Of a stretch of DNA of 64,000 bases, positions 54,888 through 64,000 are shown piece after piece. The position numbers and the translations under genes are program-made. Position 1 is the stretch's first letter. Every line of letters begins with the position of its first letter. This stretch comes from Hyphomicrobiales bacterium (lineage in GTDB: Bacteria; Pseudomonadota; Alphaproteobacteria; Rhizobiales; Rhizobiaceae), in NCBI GenBank assembly GCA_002401155.1, contig NVSG01000002.1:286749-350748 (forward strand). Direction: 5' to 3'. A model generated the notes under the pieces. The model was not told the origin of the DNA. It did not search any database and saw only the letters and a list, made by a program, of their open reading frames with translations.

Positions 54888-55292
54888 TTACTGATTTGCA
54901 CCGTATCGGTGGTCCTGTAGTTCTCCATCAATATAGACGGATAACGAGGGCCGCGAACCCACAAACAAAAGATTATTTCCATCGGTATCCCTGATTGAAA
55001 ACTTTAATGGTTGATGACGAGCCACCCGCAGCCTGCTCAAAGTAGACACCTCTCGCTGCAAATATTCACAATGCAATTCTCGCACATCGGGAGTTTGCAA
55101 AATTACGCTCAGGCCCCCGGCATCTGTATGATTATTTGCCAAATAGAAACGCAATGACATTTGCTCGCGTGTGGCCAGCATTCCAACATTTGCGCTGGAA
55201 ACATCAAACCCCAAAACGTCCTGATAAAAACGAGCAGTAACGTGAAAATCCCGCGCAAAAAGAATTGGAACTATGGGTGCACGCTGAACCAT
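54888..55292 (-). CDS. VOC-family protein (glyoxalase/bleomycin-resistance-like)
   Basis: 134-aa protein with a VOC fold: IVPILFARDFHVTARFYQDVLGF at the start and LKFSIRDTDGNNLLFVG near the end. The usual first-strand metal ligand (His/Gln) is replaced by a non-ligand residue and the final Glu by Leu, so it may be a metal-free binding protein. It is transcribed with fumC, 37 bases apart. Confidence 0.75.
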   Translation of the reverse strand: MVQRAPIVPILFARDFHVTARFYQDVLGFDVSSANVGMLATREQMSLRFYLANNHTDAGGLSVILQTPDVRELHCEYLQREVSTLSRLRVARHQPLKFSIRDTDGNNLLFVGSRPSLSVYIDGELQDHRYGANQ

Positions 55293-55576
55293 TTAACTCA
55301 ATCTCCATGATTATTGCGTATCCAAACGCAACTCAATTTACGGCGAAATCTTCCAAATGAATAAAGTTGACTATTACAGTCATATTTATGAAATGCAAGA
55401 TTGTAGCTCCAGATTTGTTGCTGATATTTTCATTTCAGCAAAATTTATCATTTGGTGGGGATTGGAATGATCATCGGAAAATTAAACTTGACTTTTAAAA
55501 TCATATTTTACTAATTTATGTCGTTATTTAAATCCAAATTCTTAAAAGCAGACCTTTAATCTGCAAAGGAAACAAC

Positions 55577-56734
55577 ATGAAAATTGATAGTTTGTACAAA
55601 ATCGCCGTTGGTGCGGCTTTGACGGTGGCGCTGATCGTAGGCATTAACGGGACGCAGGCCCAAGCCGAAGATATGATCACTGTCACGGATATCGCTGGCC
55701 GGACCGTTACCGTCAAGCACGGTGTTAAACGGGTAATTCTAGGAGAAGGCCGGATGATGTATTCGGTAGGAATTCTCGACAAGGAAGATCCGTTCCAACG
55801 GGTTGTTGGGTGGAAGGATGATTTAATTCTTTATGATCCCGACGCCTTCCGCAAATATCAGGCAAAGTTCCCGGCACAAACCGCAGCCATCAAAAACTTC
55901 GGTAGCCCCTATGCAGGTGATTTCAGCGTAGAAGCAGCGATCGGACTGAACACCGATCTGGTAATTCTCAACCTCGGAAATCTTTTCAAAGCCAAAGAAA
56001 CCGGCGTGTTGGAGAAGTTAGAAAAAGCTGGCATTCCGGTAATCTTTATCGATTATCGAATTCGCCCAACGCAAAATACCATACCAAGTTTTCTGCTGAT
56101 GGGGCGCGTTTTTGCCAAGGAAAAAGCAGCTCAGGAATTCGTTGATTTTTATATCAAACAGATGCGCCGGGTGACCAATATCGTCGATGGCTATGCGCTG
56201 GAAGATCGCCCATTGGTATTCATTGAAAATGCTGCAGGCTACCGCGGACCAACCTTTTGCTGCAACACTTTTGGGGGTGCAAACTACGGTAAATTTGTTG
56301 ACGAAGCTGGCGGCATTAACTGGGGAACACGCAAATTTCCCGGCTTCCGTAGCGATGTGAATTTTGAAGCTATTTTGGCTGATGACCCTGACATCATCAT
56401 TGGCACAGGCGCTAACTGGGCTGAGGCAAAACCCGATGTTCTGTCAGTGTTACTGGGCTATGATGCAACCAAAGAGGATGTACAAAAAAGCCTCGTTGTT
56501 CTGAAAAATCGTCCCGGCTGGGATACGATGACAGCGGTTAAGAAAAAGCGTTTCTATTCGATTTATCACCAGTTCTATAACAGCCCATACCATTTTGTAG
56601 CGCTACAGGTTCTTGCCAAATGGTTCCATCCTGAAGACTTTGCTGACCTTGATCCTGAGGCAACCTTCACTGAAGTACACGATCGCTTCCTTGCTATTGA
56701 CTACAGCGGTGTCTTCTGGGGCAAGCTTCAATAA
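55577..56734 (+). CDS. Iron-siderophore-type ABC transporter substrate-binding protein
   Basis: 385-aa FecB/BtuF-like periplasmic binding protein with a signal peptide (cleavage near AQA-EDM, residue 32). It contains TVTDIAGRTVTVKHGVKRVILGEGRMM, FSVEAAIGLNTDLVIL and ILADDPDIIIGTGANW, typical of the helical-backbone metal-receptor family. The central AAGYRGPTFCCNTFGGANYG has an unusual Cys-Cys pair. AAAGGA precedes the ATG. It probably binds a ferric chelate or another metallated ligand. Confidence 0.88.
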   Translation: MKIDSLYKIAVGAALTVALIVGINGTQAQAEDMITVTDIAGRTVTVKHGVKRVILGEGRMMYSVGILDKEDPFQRVVGWKDDLILYDPDAFRKYQAKFPAQTAAIKNFGSPYAGDFSVEAAIGLNTDLVILNLGNLFKAKETGVLEKLEKAGIPVIFIDYRIRPTQNTIPSFLLMGRVFAKEKAAQEFVDFYIKQMRRVTNIVDGYALEDRPLVFIENAAGYRGPTFCCNTFGGANYGKFVDEAGGINWGTRKFPGFRSDVNFEAILADDPDIIIGTGANWAEAKPDVLSVLLGYDATKEDVQKSLVVLKNRPGWDTMTAVKKKRFYSIYHQFYNSPYHFVALQVLAKWFHPEDFADLDPEATFTEVHDRFLAIDYSGVFWGKLQ

Positions 56735-56755
56735 ATTAGACCTCCCAAGAACTAC

Positions 56756-56783
56756 GCGCCGGCGGCAGTGTTCGCCGGTGCGC
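56756..56783 (+). promoter_or_regulatory. GC-rich intercistronic hairpin
   Basis: CCGGCG (56759-56764) pairs with CGCCGG (56773-56778), extended by GCG/CGC. It lies between the binding-protein and permease genes and lacks a T run, so it is probably an mRNA-stabilising or attenuating element. Confidence 0.45.
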
Positions 56784-56809
56784 TTGTCTCCTGAAAATAC
56801 GGGTCCCTC

Positions 56810-57865
56810 ATGACTGATATCGTACTGAATACGGCGGAGCGTTTCCGCAAGCGTACCAAGAAACGCCTGATCTTACTGGCCGGTAGCGCGTCCGTCCTTA
56901 TTATCTCATTGCTGGTGGATATCTCCTGGGGCCCGAGCGATCTGTCGATCTTTGACGCAGCCATGGCAATCATAAATCCATCCGGGGCAAGCCCGCAAAT
57001 AAATGTGATTATTTGGGACATCCGTTTGCCGATTGCCATTATGGCCGTTCTCGTTGGTGCGATGCTGGGCGTTGCCGGCGCTGAAATGCAAACCATTTTG
57101 AACAACCCTTTGGCCGATCCTTTCACCCTTGGCATTTCGTCTGCCGCTGCATTTGGAGCGGCCCTTGCAATTGTATTCAGATTGAATCTGGTGCCGGGAG
57201 CGGGGGAAATTCTGGTGACAACAAACGCTTTTGTTCTGGCGCTTTTTTCATCGTCTCTTCTTTATGCTTTTACCAAAATTCGTGGCGTGACCTCTGAAAC
57301 CATGGTGCTGGTTGGCATCGCCATGATGTTCACTTTCAATGCACTGCTGGCCCTAATGCAATATGGCGCTTCGGAAACCCAATTGGCGCAAATTGTGTTT
57401 TGGATGATGGGTTCTTTGGCCCGCGCCACATGGACAAAAATCGCCATTAGCTTGGTTATCCTCGCGATCACCGTACCTTATTTTATGAAACGTAACTGGG
57501 CACTGACAGCGCTTCGCATGGGCGACGACAAGGCGGCAAGTCTGGGCGTTAATGTCAAACGCCTGCGGGTGGAAATGCTGATTGGTATTTCTCTTCTTGC
57601 GGCCACCGCCGTCTCTTTTGTAGGAACTGTCGCGTTCGTTGGTTTGGTCGGCCCGCACATCGCGCGCATGATTGTCGGGGAAGATCAGCGTTATTTCCTG
57701 CCCTTATCGGCAGTTGCAAGCGCACTGATTATGTCCGTCACTTCCATCGTCTCCAAGGCAATTACGCCCGGCGTGATTTATCCCATCGGGATTATCACAT
57801 CGCTGATCGGTATCCCGTTTTTCATCAGTCTCATTCTTGCCGTTCGTCGCAGGAGTTGGGGATGA
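56810..57865 (+). CDS. FecCD-type iron-siderophore ABC permease
   Basis: 351-aa permease with about nine or ten hydrophobic segments. Family motifs: RLPIAIMAVLVGAMLGVAGAEMQTILNNPLADPFTLGISSAAAFGAALA (the hallmark of BtuC/FecCD) and the late VAFVGLVGPHIARMIVG. It forms a homodimer channel driven by the ATPase whose start overlaps its end by 4 bases. Confidence 0.95.
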   Translation: MTDIVLNTAERFRKRTKKRLILLAGSASVLIISLLVDISWGPSDLSIFDAAMAIINPSGASPQINVIIWDIRLPIAIMAVLVGAMLGVAGAEMQTILNNPLADPFTLGISSAAAFGAALAIVFRLNLVPGAGEILVTTNAFVLALFSSSLLYAFTKIRGVTSETMVLVGIAMMFTFNALLALMQYGASETQLAQIVFWMMGSLARATWTKIAISLVILAITVPYFMKRNWALTALRMGDDKAASLGVNVKRLRVEMLIGISLLAATAVSFVGTVAFVGLVGPHIARMIVGEDQRYFLPLSAVASALIMSVTSIVSKAITPGVIYPIGIITSLIGIPFFISLILAVRRRSWG

Positions 57866-58629
57866 CTTTAGAAATTCAAAACCTCTCTTTTGCCTATTCC
57901 AAAAAACAGGTTCTGCACGATATCTCGGTCGAAGGTTTCAAATCCGGAGAACTCACGGCTCTGATCGGGCCGAACGCAACGGGTAAATCTACCTTTTTCA
58001 AATGCGTATCGGGCGTTTTGAAAACCAAGGGAGCGATGATTAAAGTGGGTGGGTTTGATATCCGCGAAACAGGCATGCAGGCATGGAACCGCAATGTTTG
58101 TTACATGCCGCAAAGCTTCACCAGCAACGCCGCTCTCACAGTCTTCGATGTGGTTTTATTGGCCCGCAAACACATGCATGGCTGGCGGGTTGGCGACGAT
58201 GATTTAAATGTTGTCGCTGAGACATTGCACATGCTGAAAGTTGATCATCTTTCAGAAACCTTTGTCGGTGACCTTTCTGGCGGACAACAGCAAATGGTGT
58301 CGATTGCCCAAGCGGTGGTGCGCGAACCCGCTCTGTTTTTGCTGGACGAACCAACCAGTGCGCTGGATCTCCGTCACCAACTTGAAATCATGAAGATCAT
58401 CAAAGACGTTACCCAATCGCGCAAGATTGTTTCGATTGTGGCCTTGCATGATCTAAACCTTGCGGCCCGCTTTGCCGATCATGTGGTGTTGATGCGTAAA
58501 GGCAAGATCATTTCTTCCGGTCCGCCCCGGGAAGTTTTGGCTTCTCCTGAACTTGCCGAAACCTATGGCGTCACAATCGATATTCATGAATCAAAAGAAG
58601 GAGTGCTGAGCGTCGCTGCCAGCCTTTAA
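57862..58629 (+). CDS. FecE-type ABC transporter ATP-binding protein
   Basis: 255-aa ABC ATPase with Walker A GPNATGKST, signature LSGGQQQMVSIAQAV, Walker B LFLLDEPTSALDL and the H-loop VALHDLNLAARFADH. It is typical of iron-siderophore and cobalamin importers. ATG 57862 overlaps the permease stop and is preceded by AGGAG. Confidence 0.95.
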   Translation: MTLEIQNLSFAYSKKQVLHDISVEGFKSGELTALIGPNATGKSTFFKCVSGVLKTKGAMIKVGGFDIRETGMQAWNRNVCYMPQSFTSNAALTVFDVVLLARKHMHGWRVGDDDLNVVAETLHMLKVDHLSETFVGDLSGGQQQMVSIAQAVVREPALFLLDEPTSALDLRHQLEIMKIIKDVTQSRKIVSIVALHDLNLAARFADHVVLMRKGKIISSGPPREVLASPELAETYGVTIDIHESKEGVLSVAASL

Positions 58630-58654
58630 ATACCTGAACCAAAGGATAAGAATA

Positions 58655-59125
58655 ATGAAAATTTCCAATTCCAGCCTCTATTTAAGTTTGATTTTTGCAA
58701 CATGCCTCCTCGGAGCTGTATCTCCTGTTCTGGCCGAAACCTATACGGTAAAAATGATGTCGACTGATCCAAATGATCCCTCGGTGGCGATGAGTTTTGT
58801 GCCTGCATTTTTGAAGATCGAAAAAGGCGATACGGTCATATTTGAAGCCACGCAGAAGGGGCACAACTCGGCAACAAAGAAAGGCATGCTGCCGGACGGT
58901 GCAAAAAAATGGAATGGTCGCATCAACAAATCAATTGAAGTCACGTTCGATACGGACGGCACTTATGGTTATTTCTGTGTTCCCCATTATAGTGTGGGCA
59001 TGGTCGGGCTGATCCTCGTTGGGGACTATTCCGTAAACCTTGAAGAAGCCCGCAAAGTAAAGCAGCGAGGCAAGGCTAAAAAGGCTTTCAATGCTCTATT
59101 TGAGCAAGCAGACGCCCTCAAATAG
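58655..59125 (+). CDS. Cupredoxin (pseudoazurin-like)
   Basis: 156-aa periplasmic blue-copper protein with a signal peptide (cleavage after VLA, residue 27). Copper ligands are complete: His 70 (KGHNS), Cys 108, His 111 and Met 116 (FCVPHYSVGM). Pseudoazurins carry electrons to nitrite or nitrous-oxide reductase, but no such gene is nearby; here it follows the iron importer by 25 bases, so it may help a redox step in metal uptake (inference). A basic-rich C-terminal tail follows. Confidence 0.92.
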   Translation: MKISNSSLYLSLIFATCLLGAVSPVLAETYTVKMMSTDPNDPSVAMSFVPAFLKIEKGDTVIFEATQKGHNSATKKGMLPDGAKKWNGRINKSIEVTFDTDGTYGYFCVPHYSVGMVGLILVGDYSVNLEEARKVKQRGKAKKAFNALFEQADALK

Positions 59126-59147
59126 AGGGATTAGGAAAGCGGAAAGA

Positions 59148-59936
59148 ATGACAACCAACTTCACTATTCGCGATGAAATTCGGGAATATTGGTCCCTGCG
59201 CGCCGAGACATTTGATCTTCAGCCCGGGCATGAAATTTTTTCTGATCGCGAAAAGAAGGCTTGGTACGCGCTGTTTCAAAAGCACTTGGGGTCGGGAGCA
59301 GATAGAAGCGTTCTCGACCTTGCTTGTGGCACAGGTGTGATTTCCCATCTTCTTTTCGATCTCGGTTTTAAGGTTACAGGGTTGGACTGGTCCGATGCGA
59401 TGCTTGCCAAAGCGCGAGCAAAATCCAAGAAAAGGAACTCCAACATTTTCTTTCTCACCGGCGATGCAGAAAGAACAGGCGAGGACGAAGGTAGCTACGA
59501 CGTGATCGTAATGCGCCATCTCGTATGGACATTGGTTGATCCCCAAACAGCGTTTGCCCATTGGTTCACGCTGCTTAAGCCCGGCGGGAAACTGTTGATT
59601 GTCGACGGGGATTTCGTTCGTAAAACCCCGCTGGGAAAAATATTGAATGCTCTTAGAACGGGCTTTGAAAAACTAGGCGGCGTTTCAAAGAGCAACAAAA
59701 GTCCAGCGATGGTTGAAACCCATCAGCGCATTCTATCTCAGGTATATTTCAAAGACGGTGCCAGGGAGAGCGATATCGCTGCGATGTTGGAACGAGAAGG
59801 TTTCTGCGACATTGAAATCCAAACCAACCTCTCGGCAATCAACAGGGCTCAAAGGGTCCATATGGGTTTTTTGGAAGGGCTGGAACGGTTGACCTTGAAC
59901 AGATATGCAATTTGTGTGTCAAAACCATTGGACTAG
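59148..59936 (+). CDS. SAM-dependent class I methyltransferase
   Basis: 262-aa methyltransferase, with SAM-binding motif I VLDLACGTGVISHLLFDLG, motif II LDWSDAMLAKARAK and the post-motif DVIVMRHLVWTLVDPQTAF. ATG 59148 is chosen with GGAAAG upstream; a longer frame overlaps the cupredoxin. It lies 22 bases after the cupredoxin gene and so probably belongs to the metal-uptake operon. It may modify a metallophore or its remains, or be unrelated. No substrate clue was found. Confidence 0.87.
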   Translation: MTTNFTIRDEIREYWSLRAETFDLQPGHEIFSDREKKAWYALFQKHLGSGADRSVLDLACGTGVISHLLFDLGFKVTGLDWSDAMLAKARAKSKKRNSNIFFLTGDAERTGEDEGSYDVIVMRHLVWTLVDPQTAFAHWFTLLKPGGKLLIVDGDFVRKTPLGKILNALRTGFEKLGGVSKSNKSPAMVETHQRILSQVYFKDGARESDIAAMLEREGFCDIEIQTNLSAINRAQRVHMGFLEGLERLTLNRYAICVSKPLD

Positions 59937-59982
59937 CAATATCCGTGAGACGATGGCTAATACGCTTTTACCGATATTTCAA

Positions 59983-60900
59983 TTATTGGTTTGCAGCGTG
60001 TTTATCACGCATCGTGTCGGCTGACTGACGAACTACTTCAGAAATTTGCAGGAGCTGTTGAGCCAACGGGCTCGTTTTGCGCCATATCATGCCAATCGTT
60101 CGCGACGGTTCGGGCTTTTTAAAATGTGCGACAGAGACCGCAGCAGAACTCGTTTCCACCGCAATCGCCATTTCCGGGAGTAGGGTGACACCAAGGCCGA
60201 CGCCGACCATTTGAACAAGCGTTGATAAGGAACTTGCATCCAGCCCCTCCCACGATTGTGCTGATTGAACATTACAGAACGATAGCGCCTGATCACGAAA
60301 GCAATGACCTTCTTCCAAAAGAAGCAATCTCATTTCTCGCAACTGATCGCTACTGGGAACGGGTTTAGCTTCATCTTCGCTTGGTCGAACAAGAACGAAG
60401 TTTTCAGTAAACAGTGCAACCTCAGTAAACGAAGACTCAGATACCGGCAGAGCAACAATTGCTGTATCGAGCCGCCCCTCTGCCAGCTCTTGTATCAGCT
60501 TCGGCGTCAATGTTTCGCGCACATGAATATCAAGCTCGCTATTCATCTGGGTGAGGTTCTTGATGATTGTCGGCAAAAGATATGGCGCAATAGTCGGGAT
60601 CACGCCGATGCGCAAGCGCCCCTTCAACAAGTCCCGCGAGGCGCGTGTTAGGTCATCTAATTCATCGATCGAACGCAGAATATCACGAACACGCAAGGCA
60701 AACTCTTCTCCGAAATTGGTTAGCCAGACCTGTCGCGCCCCTCTCTCAAAAAGCACGATACCAAGCGACCTTTCAAGTTCTTTGATCTGCAATGATAAAG
60801 CTGGTTGGGAGATGGCACAGGCATCTGCGGCGCGTCCAAAATGACCATGATGGGCCAAAGCTTCGAAATAGCGCAGCTGTTTAAGGGTCAAATTACTCAT
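59983..60900 (-). CDS. oxyR: OxyR-type LysR regulator of peroxide response
   Basis: 305-aa LysR-family regulator with helix-turn-helix LKQLRYFEALAHHGHFGRAADACAISQPALSLQIKELE. The two redox cysteines of OxyR are present at Cys 200 and Cys 209 (EEGHCFRDQALSFC), matching E. coli Cys 199 and 208. It diverges from katG, its classic target, with 178 bases between. Confidence 0.94.
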   Translation of the reverse strand: MSNLTLKQLRYFEALAHHGHFGRAADACAISQPALSLQIKELERSLGIVLFERGARQVWLTNFGEEFALRVRDILRSIDELDDLTRASRDLLKGRLRIGVIPTIAPYLLPTIIKNLTQMNSELDIHVRETLTPKLIQELAEGRLDTAIVALPVSESSFTEVALFTENFVLVRPSEDEAKPVPSSDQLREMRLLLLEEGHCFRDQALSFCNVQSAQSWEGLDASSLSTLVQMVGVGLGVTLLPEMAIAVETSSAAVSVAHFKKPEPSRTIGMIWRKTSPLAQQLLQISEVVRQSADTMRDKHAANQ

Positions 60901-63268
<2,368 letters not shown>

Positions 63269-63298
63269 TTGCAATAAGCACTGACAAATGAAAAACAG

Positions 63299-63330
63299 AA
63301 CGGCGTTTCAGAATACTGAAACGCCGTTTT
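63299..63330 (+). terminator. Rho-independent terminator after katG
   Basis: CGGCGTTTCAG (63301-63311) pairs perfectly with CTGAAACGCCG (63316-63326) around loop AATA, followed by TTTT. It is symmetric (AA before, TTTT after), so it may also end the convergent permease gene. Confidence 0.92.
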
Positions 63331-63338
63331 GGTATACG

Positions 63339-64000
63339 CTACAAATCGGTATTAGACGGCCTTGAATAATCATCTAGACGGTCAGCAATTTTTCCCACCA
63401 AGGCATGCAGGCTAACGGCAAAGATTGCCAACACAATCAGACTGGCAAACATCAAATCGGTTTTGGCGCGCCCATTTGCCAGCAGCATTAAATATCCAAG
63501 GCCCTTGGACGAACCAACCCATTCACCAATCACCGCGCCGATGGGAGCGTAGACCGCGGCAAGCCGCAAGCCCGAACCCAGCGATGGCAGGGCTGAAGGA
63601 ATGCGGATGCGTCGCATGATTTGCGTTTTGGTTGCGCCCATGGTTTGGGCAAGATCGAGCAGCCCACTTTCCACCCGTGTCAGGCCATCGTAAAAAGACG
63701 AGGTTATCGGGAAGTAGATGATGAGCACGGTCATCACGATTTTTCCGCCAATGCCATATCCCAGCCAAAGCGTCAGAATGGGTGCCAGAGCAAAAACCGG
63801 AACAGCTTGGGTGAAAACTAAAATGGGTAAAAAGAGCCGCCGTGCCATTGGCGAAACGGCAAGACCGATGGCCGTTAATACACCGAGCACTACGCCAATT
63901 GCCAAGCCGATAAAAACCTCTGTCGCGGTGACAATCGCATGTTCGCCAATAAGGGCGCGGCTATCATAGCCGGCAAAAAGCACACGCAATGGAGAAGGCA
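63339..64000 (-). CDS. ABC transporter permease, 5' end outside the window
   Basis: At least 220 residues of a membrane permease of the SsuC/TauC/ThiX type, with the EAA loop GLLDLAQTMGATKTQIMRRIRIPSALPSL and six hydrophobic segments. The frame stays open to the window edge at 64000 with no convincing start, so the gene is partial. It ends 9 bases after the katG terminator. Substrate unknown; partner genes lie beyond the window. Confidence 0.9.
   Translation of the reverse strand, partial: PSPLRVLFAGYDSRALIGEHAIVTATEVFIGLAIGVVLGVLTAIGLAVSPMARRLFLPILVFTQAVPVFALAPILTLWLGYGIGGKIVMTVLIIYFPITSSFYDGLTRVESGLLDLAQTMGATKTQIMRRIRIPSALPSLGSGLRLAAVYAPIGAVIGEWVGSSKGLGYLMLLANGRAKTDLMFASLIVLAIFAVSLHALVGKIADRLDDYSRPSNTDL

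Noticed and set aside
58655-59125. Cupredoxin as part of a denitrification cluster
   Set aside because: No nitrite, nitric oxide or nitrous oxide reductase gene is in the window; its neighbours are metal-uptake genes.

Overview
The window looks like an accessory, island-rich stretch of an alphaproteobacterial chromosome or megaplasmid, probably Hyphomicrobiales-like. The pointers are the protein families (TRAP/TAXI uptake, UbiD/UbiX, HyuA/HyuB, OxyR-KatG pair, IS427-type and IS407-type insertion sequences) and moderate GC. The genus cannot be fixed from the sequence alone. No tRNA, rRNA or CRISPR array was seen.

Region 1 (1-5050): a tyrosine recombinase gene is split by an IS5/IS427-type element with a TA target duplication. 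Removing the element and one TA restores one 311-codon reading frame. An AT-rich gap, a dipeptide-epimerase-like enolase-superfamily gene and a second gap without recognisable genes follow.

Region 2 (5054-15890): a compact, visibly AT-richer cluster, all on the plus strand, that looks like an undescribed biosynthetic pathway. It holds a PaaK-like adenylating enzyme, a large alpha/alpha-toroid repeat protein, a small tautomerase-like protein, an acyl carrier protein, a short AMP ligase, a second PaaK-like enzyme, an SDR, an ATP-grasp ligase, an amidase-signature enzyme and an MFS exporter. Genes up to the second PaaK-like enzyme are mostly overlapping. The set suggests activation of acids, carrier-bound processing, amide or dipeptide formation and export.

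Region 3 (16022-19161): two convergent genes (a membrane protein and a cyclopropane-fatty-acid-synthase-like methyltransferase) both run into an IS3/IS407-type element and lose their 3' ends. No target duplication is present, so the insertion was accompanied by a deletion or rearrangement. Both genes start with the same 30-bp sequence, in inverted orientation.

Region 4 (19365-36935): catabolism of an aromatic or heteroaromatic acid. Genes encode TRAP/TAXI uptake, UbiD decarboxylase with its UbiX cofactor enzyme, an orphan molybdenum-hydroxylase large subunit, an enoyl-CoA hydratase-like protein, a flavin monooxygenase, an extradiol-type dioxygenase, a fumarylacetoacetase-family hydrolase, a dienelactone hydrolase and an alpha/beta hydrolase. 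One LuxR-type and two IclR-type regulators are present.

Region 5 (37034-49861): a LysR regulator diverges from a long operon encoding HyuA, HyuB, two creatinase-fold proteins lacking the usual metal ligands, an MmgE/PrpD protein, an SsuA/TauA-type ABC importer and an ACMSD-type amidohydrolase. It probably imports and hydrolyses a cyclic amide or related N-containing compound. Regions 4 and 5 together are bracketed by two directly repeated 180-bp non-coding elements (18982-19161 and 49940-50119).

Region 6 (50199-64000): more ordinary genes: an SDR, a membrane protein, YceI, a siderophore-interacting flavoprotein, class II fumarase, a VOC protein, an iron-siderophore-type ABC importer with a cupredoxin and a methyltransferase, divergent OxyR and KatG, and an ABC permease cut by the window edge. 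Iron handling and peroxide defence are the common theme.
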